A stretch of DNA of 15,556 nucleotides from Agrobacterium fabrum (GCA_003241215.1 QFOL01000065.1:1-15556); one strand, 5' to 3'. Positions 8,249-15,556 are shown, counted from the stretch's first letter. Translations and numbers: made by a program. Notes: generated from the letters alone by a model not told the origin.

Positions 8249-9307
8249 ATGCATCAGACGACCCGCCCGAGACTTCGCGATATCGGTTTCCGGCCCGGCC
8301 ATTTCGAGACCGGCCCGCTCAACGCCATCACCGATGTCGAAGGCGTGACCATCGGCCATTCGACCGTCATCGAAGGCGACACGATCCGCACCGGCGCAAC
8401 CGCGATCCTTCCGCATGGCGGCAATCTGTTTCAGGACAAGGTGCCCGCCGCCTTCGCCGTCTATAACGGCTTCGGCAAGTTTGCCGGCTCGACCCAGATC
8501 GAGGAACTGGGCGAACTCGAAACACCAATCATTCTCACCAATACGCTGGCGACCGGCCGGGCCATCGAGGCGATCAATCGCCATATGCTGTCGCAGCCGG
8601 GTAATGAGAAGGTGGTGTCAATCAATGCCGTCGTCGGCGAAACCAACGATTCCCGCCTGAACGACATCCGCGCCGGCCGCCCGACCGTCGAGGAAATCTC
8701 AACCGCGCTCAAAAACGCGGCCACAGGCCCGGTGGCCGAGGGCGGCGTGGGTGCCGGAACCGGCACGGTGGCCTTTGGCATGAAGGGCGGCATCGGCACC
8801 GCATCCCGCATCGTCACCATCGCCGGGGCGACCTATACGCTCGGCGTTCTCGTACAGTCCAACTATGGCGGCCATCTGCTGATCTGCGGCAAGCCCTATG
8901 TCAGCCCGGAGCATAAGGACAAGGACGGCTCCATCGTCATCGTGGTCGCGACCGACGCGCCGCTGTCGTCCCGCAATCTGAAGCGTCTGGCCGCCAGAAG
9001 CTTCGGCGGGCTGGCCCGCACGGGCGCCGCACTCAGCAATGGTTCCGGCGACTACGCACTGGCATTCTCCACCGATGAGCGGCTGCGTCGCACGCCTGCG
9101 CGCCGCAAGGCCGTCGCAGACTATCCAGAACTTTCCAACGATGCGATTTCGCCGCTCTTCGAAGCCGCGATAGAGGCGACGGAGGAGGCGATCCTCAACT
9201 CGCTCTGCGCCGCAACCACGACAACCGGCTTTAATGCCGGCACCGGCAAGGCCTCCACGGTCGAGGCTATTTCCATCGACGCCCTTAAAACCCTTCTTTC
9301 AGCCTGA
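8249..9307 (+). CDS. dmpA: P1-family aminopeptidase, DmpA type (D-Ala-esterase/amidase)
   Basis: A 352-residue self-processing peptidase of MEROPS family P1, like DmpA of Ochrobactrum anthropi and the bacterial beta-aminopeptidases. These remove N-terminal L-residues, D-Ala esters or amides, or beta-amino acids from short peptides. The autocleavage site appears intact: Gly227-Ser228 in KDGSIVIVVATDAPLSS, where Ser228 becomes the N-terminal nucleophile of the small chain. Other family segments are PLNAITDVEGVTIGHSTVIE at the N-terminus, GAGTGTVAFGMKGGIG in the middle, and the QSNYGGH segment. There is no signal peptide, so it acts in the cytoplasm. It lies 20 bases upstream of a D-amino acid type aminotransferase, which suggests release and then transamination of D-amino acids. 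The ribosome binding site is weak. Confidence 0.88.
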   Translation: MHQTTRPRLRDIGFRPGHFETGPLNAITDVEGVTIGHSTVIEGDTIRTGATAILPHGGNLFQDKVPAAFAVYNGFGKFAGSTQIEELGELETPIILTNTLATGRAIEAINRHMLSQPGNEKVVSINAVVGETNDSRLNDIRAGRPTVEEISTALKNAATGPVAEGGVGAGTGTVAFGMKGGIGTASRIVTIAGATYTLGVLVQSNYGGHLLICGKPYVSPEHKDKDGSIVIVVATDAPLSSRNLKRLAARSFGGLARTGAALSNGSGDYALAFSTDERLRRTPARRKAVADYPELSNDAISPLFEAAIEATEEAILNSLCAATTTTGFNAGTGKASTVEAISIDALKTLLSA

Positions 9308-9327
9308 CTTTTCCAGACGGAGTTTTC

Positions 9328-10194
9328 ATGACTAGCCCATCCGGTCGCATCGTTTACGTCAACGGCGAATTCCTGCCCGAAGCGGACGCCCGCCTTTCCA
9401 TCTTCGACCGCGGTTTCCTGTTCGGCGACGGCATTTATGAAGTCACCTCCGTTCTGGAAGGCAAGCTGATCGACAGCGACCTGCATATGGCTAGGCTGGA
9501 ACGCAGCGCCCGCGAAATCGACGTGCCGCTGCCGGTCACCACGAAAGAGATCGTCGAGGCAGAGCGCCGCCTGATCGCAGACAACAACCTCGTCGAAGGC
9601 ATGATATACCTGCAGCTGACGCGTGGTGCCGAAGACCGCAACTTCCTCTTCTCCGCCGATCTGAAGCCAACGCTGGTCATGTTCACCCAGGCCAAGAAGC
9701 TGATCGGCACTCCCGTCGAGGAAGCCGGCATCGCCGTCAAATCGGTTCCCGACCAGCGCTGGGAACGCCGCGACATCAAGACCGTCTGCCTGCTGCCACA
9801 GGTCATGGCAAAGCGCATCGCCAAGGCCGAAGGCTGCGACGAGGCCTGGATGATCGAGGATGGTTTCGTCACCGAAGGCGCTTCCTCAACCGCCTATATC
9901 ATTACCGGCGACAAGAAGATCATCACCCGCGGCAACAGCAACAAGACCCTGCCCGGCTGCACCCGCCTCGCCGCCCTGCAACTGGCCAGGGAAGCCGGCT
10001 TCACGCTGGAAGAGCGGCCCTTCACGCTGGAAGAGGCGCTGAATGCCGATGAGGCCTGCCTGACCAGCGCCTCCAACTTCGTGGTTTCGGTCACGAAGAT
10101 CGACGGCAAGCCGGTGGGTAACGGCAAGCCCGGCCCGCTCGTCAGCCGCCTGCGCGCGCTCTATCTGGAAAACGCCCGCCGCACCGCGATATGA
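9328..10194 (+). CDS. Class IV PLP aminotransferase, D-amino acid aminotransferase type
   Basis: A 288-residue fold-type IV aminotransferase. The expected active-site residues are visible: Tyr37 in FGDGIYEV, the PLP lysine Lys151 in RRDIKTVCLLP, and Glu183 in VTEGASS, which binds the pyridine nitrogen. Overall order and length match D-amino acid aminotransferases, which convert D-Ala or D-Glu and a 2-oxo acid reversibly. The carboxylate-binding segment reads RGAEDRNFLF, with Phe106 where the Bacillus enzyme has histidine (RNH), so substrate preference could differ. Branched-chain aminotransferase and 4-amino-4-deoxychorismate lyase belong to the same fold and are less likely alternatives. ATG at 9328 follows GGAG. 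It probably shares an operon with the DmpA-type peptidase. Confidence 0.85.
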   Translation: MTSPSGRIVYVNGEFLPEADARLSIFDRGFLFGDGIYEVTSVLEGKLIDSDLHMARLERSAREIDVPLPVTTKEIVEAERRLIADNNLVEGMIYLQLTRGAEDRNFLFSADLKPTLVMFTQAKKLIGTPVEEAGIAVKSVPDQRWERRDIKTVCLLPQVMAKRIAKAEGCDEAWMIEDGFVTEGASSTAYIITGDKKIITRGNSNKTLPGCTRLAALQLAREAGFTLEERPFTLEEALNADEACLTSASNFVVSVTKIDGKPVGNGKPGPLVSRLRALYLENARRTAI

Positions 10195-10214
10195 TCGAAA
10201 GCTTTTTGTTTGTC

Positions 10215-10257
10215 GCATTTCCGGACGGAAAACCGGGGCCACTTTTCCTGGAAATGC
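10215..10257. repeat. RIME-like palindromic element, copy B, between convergent genes
   Basis: Outer arms GCATTTCC (10215-10222) and GGAAATGC (10250-10257) pair perfectly. Inner arms GGAAAA (10227-10232) and TTTTCC (10243-10248) also pair perfectly. The element fills the gap between the aminotransferase stop and the stop codon of the opposing LysR gene at 10259, so it can form a hairpin in both transcripts and may serve as a bidirectional terminator. The terminator role is inferred from position. Confidence 0.75.
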
Positions 10258-10258
10258 T

Positions 10259-11155
10259 CTAGCCTTCGAGAACCGCCCATATACGCTCGACAACTGGCCG
10301 GCGGTTCTCCCTGGAACGATAAAGCCGGATATCGACGGCAATATCGAAACTGTCATCGGCGGCGCGCACCAGCGCGCCGCTGTCCAGCTCCTGCCGCATC
10401 AGGCTTTCCGGCACCCAGGCGACACCCCAGCCGGCCATCGCCATCGCTTTCAGCCCCACCGACATACTGCCCTCATGCACCCGTTCGAATTGCGGCAGGC
10501 GCGCGCTCAGCAGATCGCGCAGCAACGGCCCGAAGAACGAAGCCTTTTCGTAATCCAGATAGGCGAAGGGTTTTCGCGCATTTTCCGTGAGCGCATGCAG
10601 CGGTGAGCCATTTTTCGCCGGTGCGGAAACGGGAATGATGTTTTCGGCGCCCAGCACGCGGAACTCGAAGGTCTGCGCATCGAGCAGCATCGGCACTTCG
10701 GGATGGGCATAGGTCAGAAGGAAATCGCTCTGCCCGTCCACCAGCGAATTGAGGTTTTCCTCCATGCTGCCGGAATCGGGCCGCAGAACCGAGAATAGCG
10801 GCCCGGCCGTCTCGTTCACCCGTTTCAGCCAGTCGGGAAAGAAGGTGAAAGACAATGTATGCAGCGCTGTCAGCCGGACCGTCTTCGCATCGGCCCCTTC
10901 TTCCTGCAGCAGGGTGCGCCGCGCATGGTAAAGCTGCTTCAGCGTCTCCTGCGCCACCGGCACGAACTTCACCCCCGCCTCGGTCAGCCGCGACGGATAG
11001 GAGGCGCGGTCAACCAGCGTAGCACCCACCCAGGCCTCCAGCTGCTTGATACGCCGGCTGAAAGCGGATTGCGTCACATGCCGCTCATCCGCCGCCTTCG
11101 AGAAATTGAGCGTTCCGGCCAGCGCCAGGAAATCCTCGAGCCATTTGACTTCCAA
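10259..11155 (-). CDS. LysR-family transcriptional regulator
   Basis: A 298-residue LysR-type regulator. The winged helix-turn-helix is at about residues 3-60 (KWLEDFLALAGTLNFSKAAD, then TQSAFSRRIKQLEAWVG), with the periplasmic-binding-protein-like effector domain from about 88 onward. The KWLEDFL start and the C-terminal GWGVAWVPESLMRQEL resemble the YjiE/HypT branch as I recall it, though function there cannot be transferred. The best start is TTG at 11155: GGGAG (minus strand, 11165-11169) is 9 bases upstream and the family homology begins there. An in-frame start at 11203 would add 16 unlikely residues. It lies between the aminotransferase-peptidase pair and the D-aminopeptidase gene, so it may control either or both. 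Confidence 0.9.
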   Translation of the reverse strand: MEVKWLEDFLALAGTLNFSKAADERHVTQSAFSRRIKQLEAWVGATLVDRASYPSRLTEAGVKFVPVAQETLKQLYHARRTLLQEEGADAKTVRLTALHTLSFTFFPDWLKRVNETAGPLFSVLRPDSGSMEENLNSLVDGQSDFLLTYAHPEVPMLLDAQTFEFRVLGAENIIPVSAPAKNGSPLHALTENARKPFAYLDYEKASFFGPLLRDLLSARLPQFERVHEGSMSVGLKAMAMAGWGVAWVPESLMRQELDSGALVRAADDSFDIAVDIRLYRSRENRRPVVERIWAVLEG

Positions 11156-11164
11156 GGGCCTGTT

Positions 11165-11169
11165 CTCCC
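11165..11169 (-). promoter_or_regulatory. Ribosome binding site supporting a TTG start of the LysR gene
   Basis: On the minus strand GGGAG is followed after 9 bases by TTG (11153-11155). The 16 residues upstream (MFRLKAG and following) do not look like a LysR N-terminus. Confidence 0.55.
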
Positions 11170-11288
11170 ACAAAGATACTGTCCCGGCCTTCAACCGGAA
11201 CATGGGGTCTTTATTAGGAGCAATAAGGGCTGATTGAAACCCTTTAGAAAGCTTCGGGCCGTTTAGGAAACTAACGAGGGGCCGCTTG

Positions 11289-11364
11289 CGTCACCCTCGA
11301 GCTTGACCCGAGGATCCACAACCACGCGCGACAATGGATCCTCGGGTCGCGCCCGAGGATGACG
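11289..11364. repeat. Palindromic intergenic repeat, copy 2
   Basis: Arms at 11289-11318 and 11335-11364 are inverted with four mismatches around a 16-base spacer. The right arm keeps the CCTCGGG/CCCGAGG mini-hairpin but its loop is changed from TCAAG to TCGCG. It lies 37 bases downstream of the D-aminopeptidase stop and upstream of the LysR gene. Confidence 0.9.
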
Positions 11365-11401
11365 TCGAGTTTGTGGGGCGCAACGGGATCGGTTCAGACC
11401 G

Positions 11402-12913
11402 TTAGCGGCTTCTGGAATATTCGATCATCCGCGCCCGGCTGGAAACCAGCTCGATCCGGTCGTCACCCAGCCGGTTGAGGCAGACGCGCTTCGTCCACGG
11501 CCCATCAATCAGCGTGAAGAGGAAACGGCCATTGCCGAGCGCCTTCAGAGGCATGCTGCGACGCGTCGGGCCGATGCCCATCGTCAATGACGAGCCGCTG
11601 ATCGAAAATTCGGCGCCCTCATCGGAGCGCCACGTTCCCGAAAGATCATCCGGCACGGCATGATCGCCGACCGGCAGGAAACGGCGGGCGGCGTGACCGG
11701 CCTCACCGACAATGGCATCACCGTCTAACCTGAGGCGCATCGGAGAAGATGCGGAGCGGGAAGAAACCCAGCCATCGGCATCTTCATAAAACGTATCGTC
11801 GCCATCGATGAAAGTGGATGTGCTGCCCTTGATCTCCAGCCACCACGGTCCGCTTTCGGTCACGTAAAGACCATCAGGAAGGTTGGTGGCGGGCTTGGGC
11901 AAAGGCAGGCCGGTCAAAGCCGCCATGCTTTCCAGCGCGATCTTGAAACCGTTGGTATCCTCGCGGTTGGACACCACGACAAAGCCCGTGCCGTTTTCAG
12001 GGTCGAGCAGGAAGTAAGTCTTGTAGCCGGGATGCGAACCGCCATGACCGACAAACCGGCGGTCGCCCAGATGCGACCAGCGCAGACCCAGGCCATATTC
12101 GCTCATCCGCCCGTCGGCAAGCTGCCGCTCGGCGGAAAGTCTGTCAAGAACACCCGCAAAATTGCCCTCGCCCCGCATCAACCCCTGCAGCCAGCGGGTC
12201 AGCGCTTCGGCACTGCCGGCAAGACTGCCCGACGCGGAAATATGCAGACCGGCGGCCGAAAGCTGCCAGTTGTCTTCAGCCTTCCAGTAACCCGGCACCA
12301 GCCCATCGACAGGATCGTTCCAGACATCCGGCGCCTTGAGAAACACGCCGAACGGCCCGGCAATCTGCGTCTGCACGAAATCGTCGAAACGGAAACCCCG
12401 GCGCTCCAGCGCCGCTTCCACCAGACGGTAACCGGTATTGGAATAGGACACCTCGCTGCCGGCAGCGAAATTCAGCCGCGTCAGCCGTGACAGGTATTCG
12501 AGAAGCGGGCCGGCCTTCGTCTCGGTGTAGACGGAAAGACCGAGCAGTGAGAGGCATTCGCGCGTATCCGGCAGCCCGCCACTCATATCCAGCGCCTGCC
12601 CCACCGTCACCTCGCGGAGCGGCGATTGCAGCTCCGGCAGATGTTTGCCGAGTGGGTCGTCAAGCCCGATAAGATCGGAATGGGCAAGCACCATGGCGCA
12701 GAAGGCATGTTTGGTAACGGAGGCATAACGCACCACGCTCTGCGGGGTGAAGGGTGCGAATGTCGAAAGGCTCTCGACACCGCCCGCATGGGCGAAGCGA
12801 ACGCCGCCGAGATCGAAACCGATGACCGCCCCGCCCGGCTCATTGCCCGCCCATTGCGAAACGAAGTTCTCTGAAAGGGTTGAAGCGGCGTTCCAGTCGA
12901 ATTGCTGTGGCAT
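11402..12913 (-). CDS. dap: D-aminopeptidase, DAP type (serine beta-lactamase fold)
   Basis: A 503-residue penicillin-recognising serine hydrolase. The three catalytic motifs are present in order: Ser65-x-x-Lys68 (SVTK), Tyr157-x-Asn159 (YSN), and His290-Gly-Gly (HGG). Length and motif positions match the D-aminopeptidase DAP of Ochrobactrum anthropi as I recall it (Ser62/Lys65, Tyr153, His287, about 520 residues). That protein removes N-terminal D-residues and has two C-terminal beta-barrel domains, which would correspond to about residues 330-503 here. It has no signal peptide, so a cytoplasmic role on imported peptides fits. I chose the ATG at 12913; an open frame to 12985 runs into repeat copy 3 and is not credible. 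A generic class C beta-lactamase-like esterase remains possible. It follows a peptide-type ABC importer on the same strand. Confidence 0.85.
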   Translation of the reverse strand: MPQQFDWNAASTLSENFVSQWAGNEPGGAVIGFDLGGVRFAHAGGVESLSTFAPFTPQSVVRYASVTKHAFCAMVLAHSDLIGLDDPLGKHLPELQSPLREVTVGQALDMSGGLPDTRECLSLLGLSVYTETKAGPLLEYLSRLTRLNFAAGSEVSYSNTGYRLVEAALERRGFRFDDFVQTQIAGPFGVFLKAPDVWNDPVDGLVPGYWKAEDNWQLSAAGLHISASGSLAGSAEALTRWLQGLMRGEGNFAGVLDRLSAERQLADGRMSEYGLGLRWSHLGDRRFVGHGGSHPGYKTYFLLDPENGTGFVVVSNREDTNGFKIALESMAALTGLPLPKPATNLPDGLYVTESGPWWLEIKGSTSTFIDGDDTFYEDADGWVSSRSASSPMRLRLDGDAIVGEAGHAARRFLPVGDHAVPDDLSGTWRSDEGAEFSISGSSLTMGIGPTRRSMPLKALGNGRFLFTLIDGPWTKRVCLNRLGDDRIELVSSRARMIEYSRSR

Positions 12914-12979
12914 GGTTCGGTCTCTTGTGTCTTCATTAAAAGCCGGGCGGACGCAGGAAGCGACACGGTATATATTCGA

Positions 12980-13054
12980 CGTCATCCTCGGGCTTGACCC
13001 GAGGATCCACCTCTCCCGGCTGCATGGATCCTCGCCTCAGGGGCGAGGATGACG
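12980..13054. repeat. Palindromic intergenic repeat, copy 3
   Basis: Arms at 12980-13009 and 13025-13054 are inverted with five mismatches around a 15-base spacer. The left arm is the consensus. In the right arm the mini-hairpin has changed to CCTCGCC/GGCGAGG, with both sides altered together so pairing is kept. It lies 40 bases downstream of the ABC operon stop and upstream of the D-aminopeptidase gene. Confidence 0.9.
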
Positions 13055-13094
13055 GAGGAAAGCTTGTGCCGTCTCTCCATCATCCCAAACAAAC

Positions 13095-13835
13095 TTAGGC
13101 CGGCTCTTCCAGCCGGATGCTGAGGCTGCGCAGCTCTTCCGTGTGCGGATGTTTCGTGCGGCCCTCACGGAGATCGCCGGCACTCAGCTGCTCCACCATT
13201 TCCCCGTTCAGCATCACGCCAACCTGCGGGCACAGATGCGCAATGACCGCGAGATTGTGGCTGACGAGAATATAGGTGAGGTTGCGTGCCGCACGCAGGT
13301 CCTGCAACAGGTTCAGGATTTCCGCCTGCACCGACACATCGAGCGCCGAAGTCGGTTCATCGAGCAGCAGCACCTGCGGGTCCGCGATCAGCGCACGGGC
13401 AATCGCCACGCGCTGGCGCTGGCCGCCGGAAAGCTGGTGCGGAAAACGGAAGCGCACGGCCTGCGGCAGCGCCACATCCGAGAGCGCTTGCTGGATGCGC
13501 TTTTCGATATTGTCCATGCCGTGCACCAGCGGCAATTCGCTGAGAATACGGTCGATGGTCTGGCGCGGATGCAGCGAGCCATAGGGATCCTGAAACACCA
13601 TCTGCACCTGCCGGAAGAATTCCGGCGTGCGCTTCAACGGTGCGTCCTTGCCGGCAAAGGCAATGCGGCCTTCCCAGCTTTCGTTGAGGCCGGCCATGGC
13701 CCGCAGGATGGTGGACTTACCCGAGCCGCTTTCGCCGACGATGCCGAAGCTGCCGCCCTTTTCCACCGAAAAGGACACGCCCTTCACCACTTCACGGTCG
13801 CCGAACTTGATACGGAGATTATCGACATCGATCAT
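13095..13835 (-). CDS. Peptide/nickel-type ABC transporter ATPase (DppF/NikE-like)
   Basis: A 246-residue ATPase. Walker A GESGSGKST is at 34-42, the Q-loop segment MVFQDPYGSLHPRQ at 79-92, the signature LSGGQ at 135-139, Walker B VLLLDEP at 155-161, and the switch His193 in VSHNLA. The DPYGSL(H)PR pattern marks the dipeptide/oligopeptide/nickel class. At 246 residues it is short and lacks most of the C-terminal extension of classical DppF; the tail has HPHT in place of the usual HPYT. I placed the start at ATG 13835, which overlaps the upstream stop as ATGA; a GTG at 13847 is the alternative. Last gene of a leftward operon. Confidence 0.88.
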   Translation of the reverse strand: MIDVDNLRIKFGDREVVKGVSFSVEKGGSFGIVGESGSGKSTILRAMAGLNESWEGRIAFAGKDAPLKRTPEFFRQVQMVFQDPYGSLHPRQTIDRILSELPLVHGMDNIEKRIQQALSDVALPQAVRFRFPHQLSGGQRQRVAIARALIADPQVLLLDEPTSALDVSVQAEILNLLQDLRAARNLTYILVSHNLAVIAHLCPQVGVMLNGEMVEQLSAGDLREGRTKHPHTEELRSLSIRLEEPA

Positions 13836-14662
13836 TGGCTGGACCACGCTGCATCACGGTTAAGGACGGGAAGACGCTCGCGCGGATGCGTCAGCGAGGG
13901 AATGCAGTTCAGAAGTCCCTTTGTATAGGGATGTTCGGCTTTCAGGAGTTCGGACGCCTTCAGCTCTTCCATCACCCGGCCGGAATACATGACGGCGACG
14001 CGGTCGCAGAAATGCGAAACCAGCGGCAGGTCGTGGCTGATGAGGATAAGGCCCATGCCGCGTTCCGACACCAGTTCCTCGATCAGCCGCAGGATTTCCG
14101 CCTGCACCGTCGCATCAAGCGCGCTGGTCGGCTCGTCGGCGATCAGCAATTCCGGATCGGGCGCCAGCATCATGGCGATCATAACACGCTGGCCCATGCC
14201 GCCGGAAACCTCATGCGCATAGGACGAGGCGACCTGACGCGGATTGCGGATCTTCACCTGATCAAGCAGACCGATGGCCGCTTCCATGGCGGCACGCTTG
14301 CTGCCGCCCTTATGGGCCCGCCAGGCTTCCGCGATCTGCGCACCCATGGTCTTCACCGGGTTCAGCGAATATTTCGGGTCCTGCAGGATGAAGCCCGCCC
14401 GCTTTCCGCGGATCTGGCGCATCTGCCTTTCGCTGGCAGACAGCACATCGATACCGTCGAAGGCAAGCTTGTCGGCGCGGATATCGGCATTGGAGGGCAG
14501 AAGCTTCATCAGCGCGCGCGCCGTGAGACTCTTGCCGGAACCGGATTCGCCGACAATACCGAGCTTTTCGGTGCCGAGTTTCATGGAAACACCACGCACC
14601 GCCTCGAAACGGCTGGTGCGGGTCTGGAATGCGATCTTCAGATTTTCGATTTCGACCAGCAT
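13832..14662 (-). CDS. Peptide/nickel-type ABC transporter ATPase (DppD/NikD-like)
   Basis: A 276-residue ATPase. Walker A GESGSGKS is at 38-45, the Q-loop segment FILQDPKYSLNP at 91-102, the signature VSGGMGQR at 152-159 (the SGGMxQR variant typical of DppD/OppD/NikD), and Walker B LLIADEPTS at 172-180. The HPYTKGLL motif at 244-251 begins the oligopeptide C-terminal domain, but the protein stops about 25 residues later and has no cysteine cluster, unlike full-length DppD proteins that bind an iron-sulfur cluster there. It overlaps the next ATPase by 4 bases and starts 3 bases after the permease stop, so the three are one operon. The substrate could be peptides or a metal chelate; the adjacent D-aminopeptidase favours peptides. 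Confidence 0.9.
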   Translation of the reverse strand: MLVEIENLKIAFQTRTSRFEAVRGVSMKLGTEKLGIVGESGSGKSLTARALMKLLPSNADIRADKLAFDGIDVLSASERQMRQIRGKRAGFILQDPKYSLNPVKTMGAQIAEAWRAHKGGSKRAAMEAAIGLLDQVKIRNPRQVASSYAHEVSGGMGQRVMIAMMLAPDPELLIADEPTSALDATVQAEILRLIEELVSERGMGLILISHDLPLVSHFCDRVAVMYSGRVMEELKASELLKAEHPYTKGLLNCIPSLTHPRERLPVLNRDAAWSSQ

Positions 14663-14665
14663 GGC

Positions 14666-15556
14666 TCAATGTCCCTTCGGGTCGAGAACGTCGCGCAGGC
14701 CATCGCCAAGGAAGTTGAAGGCGAGCGAAACGAGGAAGATGGCGATGCCGGGAATGGTGGCGACCCACCATTGTTCGAAGATGAAGCGCTTGGCCGTCGC
14801 AATCATCGCGCCCCATTCCGGCGACGGCGGCTGCGCGCCCATGCCGAGGAAGCCGAGGCTGGCGGCGGTGATGATGATCGAGCTCATGTCGAGCGTGATG
14901 CGGACGATGAGGCTCGGTACGCAGAGCGGCGCGATATGCCGGGCAATGATGCGCCAGGCGGAAGCGCCGGTCAGCCTATAAGCCGCAACGAAGTCGCTGC
15001 CGCGCACCGTCATGGTTTCGGCGCGCGCCAAACGCGCATAGGGCGGCCATGCGGTGAGTGCGATGGCGAGAATGGCGCTTTCGACGCCGGGCTTCAGCGC
15101 CGCGACGAAGGCGAGCGCGAGGATGAGGCGCGGGAAGGCCAGGAACACATCCGTCACCCGCATCAGCACCGTATCGACAATGCCGCCGAAATAACCGGCG
15201 ATACAGCCGATGGCGAGCCCGATGGGCGCGACGAGCACGACGACGGCGATGACCATGCCGAGCGTGACACGGCCGCCATAGAGAATGCGCGAGAGAATGT
15301 CGCGACCCAGCTCATCCGTTCCGAACCAGTGTTCGGCGCTCGGAAACGCCAGGCGATTGCCGAGGTTCTGCGTCGCCGGATCGTAAGGGGCAAGCAGCGG
15401 CGCCAGCAGCGACAGCGCGATGAAGAGAACGATGATCGTAAGCCCGATCACCGCCAGCGGGTTGGACTTGAGGTTGAGCCAGATGCGATACCGGTTGCCC
15501 CAGGCAGCCTGTGTTCGCGAATGCGGCGTCTCATCCAGCGCCCAGTTTCTGAAATT
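14666..15556 (-). CDS. Peptide/nickel-type ABC transporter permease (DppC-like), 5' end missing
   Basis: The reading frame runs off the right edge with no stop: 35 further codons (beginning NFRNWALDE) lie upstream of the GTG at 15451 that a start-codon search would pick. 296 residues are visible, near the full DppC length, so the real start is probably only a few codons outside the window. The cytoplasmic N-terminal tail is followed by the first membrane helix (about visible residues 36-56), then the PYDP segment and GTDELGRDILSRILYGGR, a hallmark of DppC/OppC permeases. The ATPase-coupling loop is near YARLARAETMTVRGSDFVAA. The C-terminus has FNFLGDGLRDVLDP, also typical. DppB and the binding protein are presumably beyond the edge. 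Confidence 0.92.
   Translation of the reverse strand, partial: NFRNWALDETPHSRTQAAWGNRYRIWLNLKSNPLAVIGLTIIVLFIALSLLAPLLAPYDPATQNLGNRLAFPSAEHWFGTDELGRDILSRILYGGRVTLGMVIAVVVLVAPIGLAIGCIAGYFGGIVDTVLMRVTDVFLAFPRLILALAFVAALKPGVESAILAIALTAWPPYARLARAETMTVRGSDFVAAYRLTGASAWRIIARHIAPLCVPSLIVRITLDMSSIIITAASLGFLGMGAQPPSPEWGAMIATAKRFIFEQWWVATIPGIAIFLVSLAFNFLGDGLRDVLDPKGH

Overview
The window looks like chromosomal DNA of a Rhizobiaceae bacterium, most likely Agrobacterium or a close relative. I infer this from the high GC content, the abundance of ABC importers, the protein sequences, and two families of intergenic palindromes of the rhizobial type. One family has arms that translate as DPRxKPEDD; the other resembles the RIME element. 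No rRNA, tRNA, CRISPR array, insertion sequence or phage gene is visible. The assignment comes from recall and motif reading, not from a database search.

Layout. (1) 126-202: a palindromic repeat. 274-885 (-): a heme oxygenase with its own promoter. (2) 886-1192: a divergent regulatory region. (3) 1193-8106 (+): a seven-gene catabolic operon. It holds a DapA-family Schiff-base aldolase/lyase, a GntR/FCD regulator, a Tat-exported sugar-binding protein, two CUT1 permeases, a MalK-type ATPase and a PfkB kinase resembling sulfofructose kinase YihV. A hairpin and a RIME-like palindrome sit between the second permease and the ATPase. (4) 8249-10194 (+): a DmpA-type P1 aminopeptidase followed by a class IV (D-amino acid type) aminotransferase. 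A second RIME-like palindrome ends this unit, between convergent genes. (5) 10259-11155 (-): a LysR regulator. (6) 11402-12913 (-): a DAP-type D-aminopeptidase, flanked on both sides by copies of the first repeat. (7) 13095-15556 (-): two peptide/nickel-type ABC ATPases and a DppC-like permease whose start lies beyond the right edge.

How the genes may work together (inference). The first operon probably imports a sugar or sugar acid, phosphorylates it and cleaves a 2-keto acid or similar intermediate under control of its own GntR regulator; the substrate is unknown. The right half looks like a D-amino-acid or D-peptide scavenging locus: a peptide-type importer, two unrelated D-aminopeptidase families (DAP and DmpA) and a D-amino acid aminotransferase, with a LysR regulator in the middle. 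Peptidoglycan-derived D-Ala compounds are an obvious candidate substrate.

The less expected content is in the non-coding parts. The repeat families show paired base changes that preserve hairpins, which suggests selection on RNA or DNA structure, and nearly all copies lie just downstream of stop codons.
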